Below, piece by piece: positions 33,082-42,146 of a stretch of 59,121 nt of DNA; position 1 is the first letter of the stretch; each line of letters opens with the position of its first letter. The stretch is from contig DAIDAP010000017.1 of the NCBI GenBank assembly GCA_027310565.1, positions 1 through 59,121 of the forward strand. Direction: 5' to 3'. The notes beneath the pieces are model-generated. The model did not search any database. It saw nothing but the letters and a program-made list of their open reading frames with translations, and was not told where the DNA came from. Source of the stretch: Chloroflexota bacterium. Its GTDB lineage: Bacteria; Chloroflexota; Limnocylindria; P2-11E. The translations under genes were made by a program, and so were the position numbers.

Positions 33082-33849
33082 CTACCTCTCGCCCCCGACG
33101 CGCTCCAGCAGCTCGTAGCCGATCGCCCGCACGGTGCGGAGCGGCTCGCGGCGCCGCCGCCGGCGCTCGTCGCGCGGGATCCGCCAGCGCACGCGATGGA
33201 CGAACCGCAGGCTGTCGTCGAGGTAGCGCTGCAGCGCGGCGGCGTCCGCCCACTCGAGCGCGTGCCGGAACACGCCGCGCCCGCGCCGGCGGAACAGGCC
33301 CTCGCGCTTCACGCGCTCGATCGCGCGGTCGGACGCGCGGTCGTCGCCCAGCGCGTCGCGGCTCGTCCCCAGCGTCCCGATGAGGCGCCCGCCGCGCTCG
33401 ACGCGCGCCAGCGTGCGCGAGTACGGGCGCGCGTCGACGAGCAGCCCGCCGGGCCGCAGGACCCGGTGGATCTCGTGGAGGGCATCGACCATGCCCTTAC
33501 GCGCGATGCATCAGAGGGCCCACGAGAGCACGACGACGTCGAACGACGCGTCGGGGAACGGCAGCTCCTGCCCCGCGCCGACGCGGAACGACACGTTGCG
33601 GGCGCCCCCCGCGCGCGCGTTCGCCCTCGCCTCGCGGATCGCCTTCGGATCCGGGTCGAGGCCGACGACCTCGCGCGCCCAGCGCGCCATGCCGAGCGCG
33701 AGGCGGCCGTCGCCGGTGCCGATGTCCAGCGCGCGCTTCCCGCGGAACAGCGCCGCGCCGCCGTACTCGGCGAGCTCGACCTCCGCGCGCGGACGCAGCG
33801 CGGACGAGCCGGTGGGGATGGAGCGGCCGACGCTAGCCGTGGCGCTCAC
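33082..33849 (-). CDS. Class I SAM-dependent methyltransferase with in-frame TGA; candidate selenoprotein
   Basis: 255 codons from GTG 33849 to TGA 33082, interrupted only by TGA at 33511-33513 (codon 113). Upstream: SAM motif I ALDIGTGDGRLALG (about 40-53), acidic loop VVGLDPDP, then FPDASFDVVVLSWAL. After the TGA: CIARKGMVDALHEIHRVLRPGGLLVDARP, the normal continuation of the fold. Related methyltransferases, as I recall them, have SWSLCC here, so TGA would sit at the first Cys. A 7-bp hairpin with loop GGUCG follows. The gene starts inside the GH57 3' end (17-bp overlap). If not selenocysteine, it is a nonsense pseudogene. Confidence 0.7.
33479..33497 (-). promoter_or_regulatory. SECIS-like hairpin downstream of in-frame TGA
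   Basis: In the mRNA AGGGCAU-GGUCG-AUGCCCU folds into a perfect 7-bp stem with a 5-base loop. The loop starts 20 bases after the UGA, inside the published bacterial SECIS window (about 16-37), and begins with GGUC, as in the E. coli fdhF element. GC-rich coding DNA makes hairpins common, so this is suggestive only. Confidence 0.5.
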
Positions 33850-35512
33850 CCGCGCCGGGGAGCATGGCGCCGCCCGCCGGCGCCGCCTGGCCGAGACGCG
33901 CGGGGTCGACGAGCGGCGCGCGCAGGTCGTCGGGCGGCTCGGCGCCCGCGTACCACCACACCACCTCGAGGTTGGCGCGGAACAGCTCGTCGAACACGAG
34001 GTCCTCGGGGCTCGAGTTGCGGCTCGAGTACCACCAGAACCAGTCGCTGCCCTGCGCGACCATGAGCGGCTGCTGCACGCTGCGCGGCATCGAGCGCAGC
34101 GGCCCCCATTGGTCCTGCGCGAAGCGGCGCGTGCGCTCGAGCGCGGCCCACGCCCGAGCGTGCGTCGGCTCGCCGATCCACACGCGCAGGTCCGCGTCGA
34201 TCCACGACCCGGTGTGCAGGCTCGGGAGCTCCGCGGTCGGCCTGTGGCGCTCGAGGAAGTCGGAGACGCGTACCGTCTCGAAGCGCTGGTCGTCCTGGAG
34301 CGTCCCGTAGAGGAAGCGCAGGAAGTCGTTGCCGTTGTTCGGGTACTGCTCCCAGGCGTTCTCGCCGTCGAGGATGATCGACGCGAGGTAGGGACCGCCG
34401 TCGTCGGGCAGCCGGTCGCGGGCGCGCTCGAGCTTCCAGATGAGGTCGCCCACCGCGTCGTTCGGCGTCATGTCGCCGTACTGGAAGCCGATGCGGTCGG
34501 AGATCTCGCGGTCGCGGAAGATCGCGACGCCGTTCCCCGGGATGCGGTACGGCTGGTAGAGCAGGCGCGGCTCGAGAAGGGCGCCGATGTCGTCGCGCCG
34601 GAGCTGCACCCCGAGCGAGCGCGCGAGGACGCCCTCGTCCGACGCGAACCACTCCAGCCCGGCCTTCGACATCGCGGCCGCGGCCTCGGGCGACACCGAT
34701 CCCTCCGACGGCCACACCCCGCGCGGCTTCCGCCCGAAGGCTCGCTCGTGCGACGCGACGGCCTGCTCGAGCTGGAACGCCGCGTCGTCGGGGTAGGCGA
34801 ACGGCGGGTCGGGCAGCACCGCGCCGGGGTCCGCGCGCTGCGCGGAGCGGTTGTCGATGAGGAGCGGCAGGATCGGGTGGTAGTAGGGCGTCGTGAGGAC
34901 CTCGATCTGGCCGTCGCGCTCGAGGCGGTGGTACAGGTGCGGGACGCCTGAGGCCATGAGGCGCTGCCGGCCGATGACGTAGCGCACGTCGTCGCGCGTG
35001 TAGCGGCGTCCCTTCTCGCGCAGCGCGGTGAGCCGCTCGTCGGACGCGATCTCGTTCGGATCGATCCACGCGAGGTTGAACCACAGCGCGAGGTCGACGA
35101 AGTAGTCGTCCGCCAGCAGCTCCGGCCGGTCCTGCGCGGCCATGCCGAGCTGGAGCAGCCGGCGGTACTCGGCGTGGCGCTGGATGACGTTGCCGTGGTG
35201 GATCGAGAAGAAGCGCCGCAGCATGTGCCGCTTCTCCTCGAGCGTGAGCTCGGCGTCGACCGTGCGCATGGTCACGCGCGTGTCCTCGTCCTCGGCGCCC
35301 TGCGCGTAGTCCTCGATCTGGTCGCGCAGGCTGGGCACCATGGTGAAGCTCGCCTTCATGCGCGGGAAGTCCTGGAGCAGACGCGCCATGTGCAGGTAGT
35401 CCTTCGACGCGTGCAGCCGCACCCACGGCAGCACGAACTCGCTCGACTGCGGATGGCGGTAGTAGGGCTGGTGCATGTGCCAGATGATCGCGACGGCCAG
35501 CTTGCCATTCAT
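33833..35512 (-). CDS. Glycoside hydrolase family 57 protein
   Basis: 559 residues. N-terminal AVAIIWHMHQPYYRH is the GH57 hallmark. The likely nucleophile is E270 in GVWPSEGSVSP and the acid/base D382 in IILDGENAWEQYPNNG, both conserved family positions; LPWVRLHASKDY is also typical. GH57 enzymes cleave or transfer alpha-glucans (amylopullulanase, 4-alpha-glucanotransferase, branching enzyme); which one cannot be told. No signal peptide, so cytoplasmic. It lies 28 bp after lysK in the greA-lysK-GH57-methyltransferase run. Confidence 0.92.
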   Translation of the reverse strand: MNGKLAVAIIWHMHQPYYRHPQSSEFVLPWVRLHASKDYLHMARLLQDFPRMKASFTMVPSLRDQIEDYAQGAEDEDTRVTMRTVDAELTLEEKRHMLRRFFSIHHGNVIQRHAEYRRLLQLGMAAQDRPELLADDYFVDLALWFNLAWIDPNEIASDERLTALREKGRRYTRDDVRYVIGRQRLMASGVPHLYHRLERDGQIEVLTTPYYHPILPLLIDNRSAQRADPGAVLPDPPFAYPDDAAFQLEQAVASHERAFGRKPRGVWPSEGSVSPEAAAAMSKAGLEWFASDEGVLARSLGVQLRRDDIGALLEPRLLYQPYRIPGNGVAIFRDREISDRIGFQYGDMTPNDAVGDLIWKLERARDRLPDDGGPYLASIILDGENAWEQYPNNGNDFLRFLYGTLQDDQRFETVRVSDFLERHRPTAELPSLHTGSWIDADLRVWIGEPTHARAWAALERTRRFAQDQWGPLRSMPRSVQQPLMVAQGSDWFWWYSSRNSSPEDLVFDELFRANLEVVWWYAGAEPPDDLRAPLVDPARLGQAAPAGGAMLPGAGERHG

Positions 35513-35540
35513 CGCGCGACCGAGTCGCTCCTCGCTCGAC

Positions 35541-37169
35541 TCACTTCGCCGCTTCCTCGAGTCTCGTTCGAACGAACTCCGGCGCGAGCGTCGTGATGAG
35601 CCACGCGGCCTTCGGGCCGCTCGGCTTGCCGAGGAACGCGAGGTAGATCGCGGCGAACGCGTCGCGCGAGACCTTGCCGTCGACGGTGAGTCCGACGCGC
35701 TTCGCCGCCTCGTAGAGCTCCTGCTGCATCGCCTCCGGCTCGCGCGTCGCGCCGACGAGCGGCACGAGCTCCGCGAGGTAGCGGCGCTGCGCCTCGCTGA
35801 GCGTCACCGGCGGCAGCTCGGGACGCACCGAGAACTTCGCCTCCTCCGGCGCCCAGCGCGCGAGCCATTCCCGCGCCAGCGCGATCCGCCGCTCGAGGTC
35901 GCTCCGCTCGGGCGCGTCCAGCGGCGCGCCCTTGCGCGCTTCGGCCTCGGCGAACGGCTCGACGCTCGGGATCTGCAGCCAGTCCGCGACGATCGAGAAG
36001 CGCATACGGAAGCCGGGCCGCTCGGGATCCTCGCTCGTCTGCGAGAGCCACCAGACCTTGCCGAGATCGCCCTCCGGCGAGGCGAGGTAGGCGTCGGCGC
36101 AGCGGTCGTACTCGTCGACGAGCTTCGGGATGCTGTCGCCCGTCGGGTCGAAGTCGATGTGCCGGCTCGGATGCGTGCGCAGCATGAGGAAGCGCACCAG
36201 CTCGGGCGGGAAGATCGCGACGAAGTCGTGGGCTGCCGCTCCGAGCGCCCTCCACTCCTCGGGGCGCGAGGTCGACATCTTCTTCCCGCCGATGTTGAGG
36301 AACTCGTGCATGAGCCCCAGGGGCGGCTCCTTCTTCCACACCACGCGGTAGATCTCGTTCGAGCGGTCGCGCGAGCCGCCCGCGGTGAGCAGGTCCTTGC
36401 CGCCCTCCTCGTACGTCACGCCGAAGTGGTCCCACATCGCGCACCACTGCAGGTTCCAGTACAGCTTCGCGCCGCCCTTGAACGGCGACCGCCGGCCGCG
36501 GCGGCCGCAGCCCTCCGCCCACTCGACGAAGTCGCGCCGGCACTCGTACGCGACGGTCTCGCCGTCGTAGTCGTACGCCTCCGTGGTGCCGAGGCGGCCG
36601 CAGCTCTCGCACACGACACCGACCGGCAGCCAGCGCTCGCTGTGCTTCACGTTGGCGACGCGCTCGTAGATCTCGCGGATGGCCGCGGCGTTGCGGAGCG
36701 CGAGGTCGATCTGGCGATCGAGCGCGCCCGAGCGGTAGAGGTCGCGCATCCAGTGGATCTCCTCGGGATGCACGCCGAGCTGCTGGAACGTCGCGAGGTA
36801 GCGCATGGCGTGGTATCGGGCGAAGTCGGAGGCGACCTCGGGGTCCGGCGAGGGGATGTCGCAGAACGGCCTGCCCATGTGCTCGGCCATGCCCGCCTGC
36901 TGCCGCATCGACTGCGAGTCCATGGGGTCATAGTCGTCGATGGTGAAGACATAGCGCACCGCGAGACCGTGCCGCTTGAAGGTGCGATAGAGCGCGTCGG
37001 TGATGATCGGCCCGCGCAGGCCGGAGATCGGCACCGTGCCGGAAGGTGTCTTGCTGTCGCGGATCACGTGGTGACGGCCCGGCTCGAGGAGGCTCGCCTC
37101 CGCGTCCGCCCAGAACGCGCCCCGCGCGGCCTCGGCCGTGCGCGCGGCGCTCGCGTGGTCCGCGGTCAA
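35541..37169 (-). CDS. lysK: Lysyl-tRNA synthetase, class I
   Basis: 542 residues from TTG 37169, overlapping the greA TGA as TTGA. It charges tRNA-Lys. Class I signatures: SGTVPISG (HIGH-like, residues 43-50) and GGKKMSTS (KMSKS-like, near 295). A Cys cluster (VCESCGRLG ... YECRRDF ... GCGRRG) can bind zinc. This is the archaeal-type enzyme found patchily in bacteria, including several Chloroflexota and alphaproteobacteria. Whether a class II lysS also exists cannot be seen here. Confidence 0.95.
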   Translation of the reverse strand: MTADHASAARTAEAARGAFWADAEASLLEPGRHHVIRDSKTPSGTVPISGLRGPIITDALYRTFKRHGLAVRYVFTIDDYDPMDSQSMRQQAGMAEHMGRPFCDIPSPDPEVASDFARYHAMRYLATFQQLGVHPEEIHWMRDLYRSGALDRQIDLALRNAAAIREIYERVANVKHSERWLPVGVVCESCGRLGTTEAYDYDGETVAYECRRDFVEWAEGCGRRGRRSPFKGGAKLYWNLQWCAMWDHFGVTYEEGGKDLLTAGGSRDRSNEIYRVVWKKEPPLGLMHEFLNIGGKKMSTSRPEEWRALGAAAHDFVAIFPPELVRFLMLRTHPSRHIDFDPTGDSIPKLVDEYDRCADAYLASPEGDLGKVWWLSQTSEDPERPGFRMRFSIVADWLQIPSVEPFAEAEARKGAPLDAPERSDLERRIALAREWLARWAPEEAKFSVRPELPPVTLSEAQRRYLAELVPLVGATREPEAMQQELYEAAKRVGLTVDGKVSRDAFAAIYLAFLGKPSGPKAAWLITTLAPEFVRTRLEEAAK

Positions 37170-37636
37170 CTGACGCTCACGATCCTCATCTCGACGGTGC
37201 CCGCCGGCACGGACATCGTCACCACGTCGCCGGTCTTGTGCTCCATCAGGGCGTGCCCGACCGGGGACTCGTTGCTGATCTTGCCCTCGGAGGGCGAGGC
37301 CTCGGCGGAGCCGACGATGACGTAGTGCTCCTTCTTCCCGTCCACCTCGACCGTGACCCGGCTCCCGACCTCGACGCGATCGTGACGCGCCTTCTCGTCG
37401 ATCACCTGCGCGTTCTTGATCGTCTGCTCGAGCGTCATGATGCGGCCCTCGAGGAAGGCCTGGTCGTTCTTCGCCTGCTCGAGCTCGGAGTTCTCGGTGA
37501 AGTCGCCGAACTCCATGGCCGCGTGGATGCGCTGCGCGACCTCCGCACGCTTGGTCGTGCGGAGGTCGTCGAGCTCGGCCTGGAGCTTCTTCAGGCCCTC
37601 GGCAGACACGTACTGAGGCTTCTCGAGGTTGTTCAT
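37166..37636 (-). CDS. greA: Transcription elongation factor GreA
   Basis: 156 residues from ATG 37636, with GGAGG four bases upstream. The N-terminal coiled coil carries AMEFGDFTENSELEQAKNDQAFLEGRI, whose acidic tip (GDFTENSE) inserts into the RNA polymerase secondary channel to stimulate transcript cleavage. The C-terminal domain has VTVEVDGKKEHYVIVGSAEASPSEGKISNESPVGHALMEHKTGD, as in E. coli GreA. First gene of the operon with lysK. Confidence 0.96.
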   Translation of the reverse strand: MNNLEKPQYVSAEGLKKLQAELDDLRTTKRAEVAQRIHAAMEFGDFTENSELEQAKNDQAFLEGRIMTLEQTIKNAQVIDEKARHDRVEVGSRVTVEVDGKKEHYVIVGSAEASPSEGKISNESPVGHALMEHKTGDVVTMSVPAGTVEMRIVSVS

Positions 37637-37733
37637 GTGGCCTCCGTCATCAGAGAACGCGCGGTCCGCGCGCCGGGTCGGCCCTAAATGAAAAGCACTG
37701 AAGGCCTCGCGGCCCTCAGCACTCGGGCTCCCT

Positions 37734-38579
37734 ATGCTGCGGCGAGTGTACAACGGCGGGCGGCCGGCGGGCACCCTCGCCGACCCGCTCCTGCGCTGGT
37801 TCCGGCGGTCGGGCCGCGACCTGCCGTGGCGCCGCGCGGGCGGCCCGTACCGGGTGCTCGTGTCCGAGATGATGCTCCAGCAGACCCAGGTCGAGCGGGT
37901 GCTCCCCGCGTACGCTCGCTTCCTCGGGCGCTTCCCCACGCCGGCGGCCCTCGCGCGCGCTCCGCTCGGCGACGTGCTCCGCGCGTGGGACGGGCTCGGC
38001 TACAACCGCCGCGCCCGCGACCTCCACCGCATCGCGCGGCTCCATCCGCGGCGCCTCCCGCGTGACGTGGACGCCCTCGACGCGCTGCCGGGTGTGGGCG
38101 CATACACGGCCGGCGCCGTGGCCTGCTTCGCGTTCGGGGCGCGCGTCGCGTTCGCGGACACGAACATCCGGCGCGTGCTCGGGCGCGTCGTCCTCGGCCG
38201 GACCGCGACGGAGCGCGAGGCCGTGTCCATCGACGCGTCGCTCATGCCGCGCGACGCCGCCCGCTGGCACCACGCGCTCATGGACCTCGGCGCGACGATC
38301 TGCCTCGCGCGTGCCCCGCGCTGCGCCGCCTGCCCGGCCGCGGCGCTCTGCCGCGCGCGCGGGCGCGTGCCGGCGCACGCGCCGCGGCGTCAGACGCCGT
38401 TCGCGTCGAGCGACCGCCGCGTCCGCGGGCGCATCGTGTCGGTCCTGCGCGCGGGCCCGCGCACCGTCGCGACGCTCACGCGATCGATCGGCGACCGACG
38501 CGTGCCGCGTCTCGTCGACGCGCTCGAGGCCGACGAGCTCGTGGAGCGCTCGCGCGGCCTCGTCCGTCTTCCCGCGTAG
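37734..38579 (+). CDS. mutY: A/G-specific adenine DNA glycosylase, short form
   Basis: 281 residues. It removes adenine mispaired with 8-oxoguanine. Visible: LPWRRAGGPYRVLVSEMMLQQTQVERV, the HhH motif LPGVGAYTAGAVACFAFG, catalytic Asp in AFADTNIRRVLGR, and the 4Fe-4S cluster Cys at C-x6-C-x2-C-x5-C (CLARAPRCAACPAAALC). The C-terminal NUDIX domain that recognises 8-oxoG in MutY of E. coli is missing; the protein ends 60-70 residues after the cluster with a winged-helix-like tail. It overlaps the convergent mug by 104 bp. Confidence 0.9.
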   Translation: MLRRVYNGGRPAGTLADPLLRWFRRSGRDLPWRRAGGPYRVLVSEMMLQQTQVERVLPAYARFLGRFPTPAALARAPLGDVLRAWDGLGYNRRARDLHRIARLHPRRLPRDVDALDALPGVGAYTAGAVACFAFGARVAFADTNIRRVLGRVVLGRTATEREAVSIDASLMPRDAARWHHALMDLGATICLARAPRCAACPAAALCRARGRVPAHAPRRQTPFASSDRRVRGRIVSVLRAGPRTVATLTRSIGDRRVPRLVDALEADELVERSRGLVRLPA

Positions 38580-39207
38580 CCTCGCGGAGCGCGGCGAAGA
38601 GCCGCACGAGGTCGCCGAGCTGATAGGACGCCTGAAGACCGCTCGTGTTCGGGAGCACCCAGACCGCGGCGCCCGTGAGCGTCCCCTCCTGCCGGCCCAC
38701 CGCGACGCGCCGCGCGCCGAACGCGGCCCGGTACGCGTCCAGGCCGAGCACCGCGACGGCGCGCGGCCGCCAGCGCCGCACCGTCCGCGCGAGTCGCGCG
38801 CCGCCGCGCGCGAGATCCTCCGGCGCGAGCTCGTCCGCGCGCGCGGTCGCGTGGTTCACGAGGTTCGTGATCCCGCAGCCGTGGCGCAGCAGCTCGCGCT
38901 CCTCGAACGGCGACAGCTCGCGCGGCGTGAAGCCAGCGAGGTGGAGCACCTTCCAGAAACGGTTGCCCGGCCGGCCGAAGTGATGGCCGATCGCCGCGGT
39001 GTAAAGACCGGGGTTGATGCCGCAGAAGAGCACGTCCAGACCCGGCGCGACGACGTCGCGGACGCCCTTCCCGCGCGCGGCGGCGAGCTGCCCGGGCGTC
39101 GGCCGGAAGGGCGTGGCGCTCAGGCGGGCTCCAGGCGCAGCGTCGTCTCCAGCGTGGCGAGCCTGAGCATCGAGAAGAGCGACGCGCTCTTCGCGTACTT
39201 GCGCCAC
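38476..39207 (-). CDS. mug: Uracil/thymine mismatch DNA glycosylase, MUG/TDG family
   Basis: Homology begins near residue 30 and includes VLFCGINPGLYTAAIGHHFGRPGNRFWKVL and VWVLPNTSGLQASYQ, the two motifs of the MUG/TDG fold. GTG 39207 is the only canonical start, but it would overlap the upstream gene by 88 bp; CTG 39123, overlapping that gene's TGA as CTGA, fits the operon style better. Enzymes of this family remove U or T opposite G. The last 30 residues are basic and lie antisense to mutY. Confidence 0.88.
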   Translation of the reverse strand: MAQVREERVALLDAQARHAGDDAAPGARLSATPFRPTPGQLAAARGKGVRDVVAPGLDVLFCGINPGLYTAAIGHHFGRPGNRFWKVLHLAGFTPRELSPFEERELLRHGCGITNLVNHATARADELAPEDLARGGARLARTVRRWRPRAVAVLGLDAYRAAFGARRVAVGRQEGTLTGAAVWVLPNTSGLQASYQLGDLVRLFAALREATREDGRGRASAPRARRPRARRRDAARVGRRSIA

Positions 39208-39488
39208 AGCGCCGCGCTCACCGCGTCGATCGTCCGCGGCGACCGCACGCGGCCCGGCCGCACCGGCACCCGGCGCGAGCCGACGTGTAGCGCCCCCTCG
39301 CGCCGCGCGAGGAGCTCGCGGTACCAGCGCCCGCGCACGCCGCGCACCGAGCGCACGTAGGGCACGCCCGCCACGACGACGATCCAGATCGGGACGCGGT
39401 GACGCTCCCCGGCCTTCGACCAGGTCTCGACCTCGACCTCCCCGGCGACGTCGAGGCGCCCGAGGAGCGGCCCGGAGAACCCGCTCAC
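39120..39488 (-). CDS. DUF2255-like protein
   Basis: 122 residues from GTG 39488 (GTGA overlap with the M16 gene). VEVETWSKAGERHRVPIWIVVVAGVPYVRSVRGVRGRWYREL, then GALHVGSRRVPVRPGRV, and a final LFSMLRLATLETTLRLEP, fit DUF2255 or flavin-reductase-like split-barrel small proteins. Enzymatic activity is unknown. Confidence 0.75.
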   Translation of the reverse strand: MSGFSGPLLGRLDVAGEVEVETWSKAGERHRVPIWIVVVAGVPYVRSVRGVRGRWYRELLARREGALHVGSRRVPVRPGRVRSPRTIDAVSAALWRKYAKSASLFSMLRLATLETTLRLEPA

Positions 39489-40747
39489 GCGATGGCGTCG
39501 GGGAGCGGCGGTCCCGCGACGGCGAGCGCGTAGCGCTCGGGCGGCAGCAGCGACCGCGCCGTCTCCACCACCTCCGTCTTCGTCACGGCACGCAGCTCCT
39601 TGGGGTAGCGCTCGAAGTGGTCGGCGCCGAGGTCGAAGAGCTCGGCCTCGAGCACCATCTGCGCGACGCCGCCGGGGCTCTCGAGCGCGACGTCGAGCTC
39701 GCCGACGAGCTTGTCCTTCGCGAGCGCGAGGTCGTCGTCCGCGATCTCGCCCCGCGTCACCCTGCGCAGCTCCTCGAGCGCGACCTCGATCGCGCGCCGG
39801 ACGTTCTTCGGGTTCACGCCCATCCGCACGACCCAGGGCGACTGCCCGCGGCTCGATCCGAGCGCGGAGAACACGTAGTACGCGAGACCGAGCTGGTCGC
39901 GGATGACGTTCCCGGCGCGGCTGGCGAACGTGTCGGCCGCGTAGACCATGTTCGTCACACGCGCCGCGACGAACCGCGGATCGCCGCGCGGGATCCCCGG
40001 CCAGCCGAGGATGACGTCGGACTGCGTCTTGTCGGGGACCGTCTCGACGCGCCGCACGATCGTCGAGAGCGCCGCGCTCGGGATCTCGCGGACGGTCCGC
40101 GGGCCGGTCGCGCGCCAGCCGCCGAACGCGCGCTCGGCGGCGGCGACCGTCGCGTCGAGCGCCGCGGCGCCGGCGACGACGAGGATCGCCCCCTCGGGCC
40201 GGATCGCCTCGCGGTGGTACGCGCGGATCTCCTCCGCCGTGGCCGCGCGGACCACGCCGGGCTCGCCCGTCGGCGGAACGCGGAACGGGTGCGTCCGCGG
40301 GTACACCAGCTCGCGCCACAGGCGGTCGGACACCGCGCGCGTGTCATGCTCCTCACGCTCGAGCTGCGCGAGGGTCTGCTTGCGGACGAGCTCGACGTCG
40401 GCGTCGGCGAGCGCCGGCGTGCGGATCGCCTCGGCCATGAGCGCGAGGAGCGGCGCGAGGTCGTCGCCCAGGCACTGCGCGCTGAACACCGCCGCGTTCG
40501 CGCCGATGTCCAGACGCGCGACCGCGCCCAGCGCGTCGAGCGCGTCGGCCCACGCCGCGGCGTCGTGCCGCGACGTCCCGCGCAGCATCGTCTGCGCGGC
40601 GAGCCGCGCGACGCCGGCGCGGCCCGCGGGCTCGTTCCACTGCCCCGCCTCCACGGCGAGGAGCACCGCCGCCGAGCGCAGATCGGCGATCGGCGCGACG
40701 GCGACGCGCAGGCCGTTCGGCAGCGCGCCGCGCTCGACGCGGATCAC
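39485..40747 (-). CDS. M16-family peptidase homologue, inactive-type subunit
   Basis: 420 residues from GTG 40747 (GTGA overlap with the active partner). LPNGLRVAVAPIADLRSAAVLLAVEAGQWNEPAGRAGVARLAAQTMLRGT shows the M16 N-terminal fold, but the zinc motif HxxEH is replaced by RLAAQ. The C-terminal part has QLGLAYYVFSALGSSRG. Two-gene M16 pairs (one catalytic, one structural) are typical of bacterial processing-peptidase-like heterodimers. Confidence 0.9.
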   Translation of the reverse strand: MIRVERGALPNGLRVAVAPIADLRSAAVLLAVEAGQWNEPAGRAGVARLAAQTMLRGTSRHDAAAWADALDALGAVARLDIGANAAVFSAQCLGDDLAPLLALMAEAIRTPALADADVELVRKQTLAQLEREEHDTRAVSDRLWRELVYPRTHPFRVPPTGEPGVVRAATAEEIRAYHREAIRPEGAILVVAGAAALDATVAAAERAFGGWRATGPRTVREIPSAALSTIVRRVETVPDKTQSDVILGWPGIPRGDPRFVAARVTNMVYAADTFASRAGNVIRDQLGLAYYVFSALGSSRGQSPWVVRMGVNPKNVRRAIEVALEELRRVTRGEIADDDLALAKDKLVGELDVALESPGGVAQMVLEAELFDLGADHFERYPKELRAVTKTEVVETARSLLPPERYALAVAGPPLPDAIA

Positions 40748-42093
40748 GGCGCGGCCTCGGGCACGAACCAGCCGACGTTGCGCGAGCGCTCGACGAAGAC
40801 CGACGCGGCCGCCTCGCGCACGTCGTCCGCGCCCACGGCGGCGAGCCTGCGGTACCAGTCGTCGATCGAGCCGGCCGCGCCGGTCGAGAGCAGCTGGCCG
40901 GTGCGGAACGCGCGCCAGGTGACCGTGTCGGTGGCGAACGCCGTCGTCGCGAGGAGCTGCCGGCGCACGCGCGCGAGCTCCTCGTCGCCGAGCGGCTCCG
41001 CGGCGATGCGGTCGAGCTCGTCCCGCAGGGTGCGCTCCACGTCCGCGTGCGCGACGTCGGGCCGCAGCGTCGCGTCGATCCAGAAGAGGAACGGGTCCTT
41101 CATGAGCTGGTACGACGCGTCGACGTCGGTCGCGAGACCCTTCTCGACGAGCGCGCGGTGCAGCCGCGACGAGCGGCCCGAGGCGCCGTCGCTTCCGGCG
41201 GAGGTGCCGGCGAGCGCGACCGCGAGCGCGGTGAGCGCGGCCGCGCGCGGATCGGTCGCGCGCGGCGCGTGGAACGCGATCATCACGATGGGCAGCGCGC
41301 CGCCGGCGCGCTTGACGACGACGCGGCGCTCGCCGTGCTGCGGCGGCTCGGGCGCCCGCGGCGGCTCGCCGAGGTCCGTCGAGGGCTCGACCGGCGCGAA
41401 CGCCTCCGCCGCGGCGTCGGCGAGGCGGCTCGCGCGGCCGTCCCCGGAGACGACGACGTACGCGTTGTTCGGCGCGTAGAAGCGGCGGTAGTGCGCGTAC
41501 AGACCGTCGCGGCTCATGAGCCTGATCTCGTCCTTGCTGCCGATCACGCCCTGGCCGTACGTGTGGCGGCTGAACGCGGCGGCCTGCAGCTCCTCGCCGA
41601 GCAGGAACGACGGGTCGTTCTCGTAGCCCTCGCGCTCGCTCACGATCACGGTGCGCTCGGCCTCGGTCTCCTCGACCGAGATGAGCGCGCCGCGCATGCG
41701 GTCGGCCTCGAGCTCGAGCGCGACCTCGTAATGCGCCTTGGGGAGCGTCTCGAAGTAGCAAGTGACGTCCTCGCTGGTGAAGGCGTTCCACTGCGCGCCG
41801 TAGCGCGCGAGCAGCCGGTCGAGGTCGCCCTTGGGGTGCTTCCGGGTGCCCTTGAACAGCATGTGCTCGAGGAAGTGGCTCATCCCGGTGGTGCCGGGGA
41901 CCTCGTCGCGCCCGCCCACGTGGTACCAGACCCACAGCGACACGACCGGCGCGTGACGCGCCTCGATCGCGTGGATGACGAGGCCGTTGTCGAGACGGCG
42001 TGTGAGAGGGCCGTCGGAGTCGGGGATGGACCCGAGTCTAGCGAGCGAGCGGCGGGCGGGTGCCCGTGCCGGTCGTGTCCACCGCCGACGCAT
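40744..42093 (-). CDS. M16-family zinc peptidase, catalytic subunit
   Basis: 449 residues from ATG 42093; a longer start at 42132 comes close to the divergent cupredoxin. The inverted zinc motif H73-F-L-E76-H77 is present, with the distal Glu near 153 in ETEAERTVIVSEREGYEN. AFTSEDVTCYFETLP is also typical. It probably forms a heterodimer with the next gene and degrades or processes peptides. Confidence 0.92.
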   Translation of the reverse strand: MRRRWTRPARAPARRSLARLGSIPDSDGPLTRRLDNGLVIHAIEARHAPVVSLWVWYHVGGRDEVPGTTGMSHFLEHMLFKGTRKHPKGDLDRLLARYGAQWNAFTSEDVTCYFETLPKAHYEVALELEADRMRGALISVEETEAERTVIVSEREGYENDPSFLLGEELQAAAFSRHTYGQGVIGSKDEIRLMSRDGLYAHYRRFYAPNNAYVVVSGDGRASRLADAAAEAFAPVEPSTDLGEPPRAPEPPQHGERRVVVKRAGGALPIVMIAFHAPRATDPRAAALTALAVALAGTSAGSDGASGRSSRLHRALVEKGLATDVDASYQLMKDPFLFWIDATLRPDVAHADVERTLRDELDRIAAEPLGDEELARVRRQLLATTAFATDTVTWRAFRTGQLLSTGAAGSIDDWYRRLAAVGADDVREAAASVFVERSRNVGWFVPEAAP

Positions 42094-42146
42094 CCGCAGG
42101 ACCGGTCTCGCACGTACACCTCCAAGAACCACTCTCGGAGGTCTTC

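Noticed and set aside
30923-33118. Very long plus-strand reading frame opposite serS and through the glycosyltransferase
   Set aside because: Arg/Ala-rich composition without any motif, antisense to clear serS; long shadow frames are expected at this GC. The same applies to 42321-45107 and 35475-37325.
33511-33513. Genome-wide recoding of TGA as sense
   Set aside because: Many intact genes here end in TGA, often overlapping the next start (argC, argJ, argB, argR, pxpA, sigma factor), so TGA is a normal stop.
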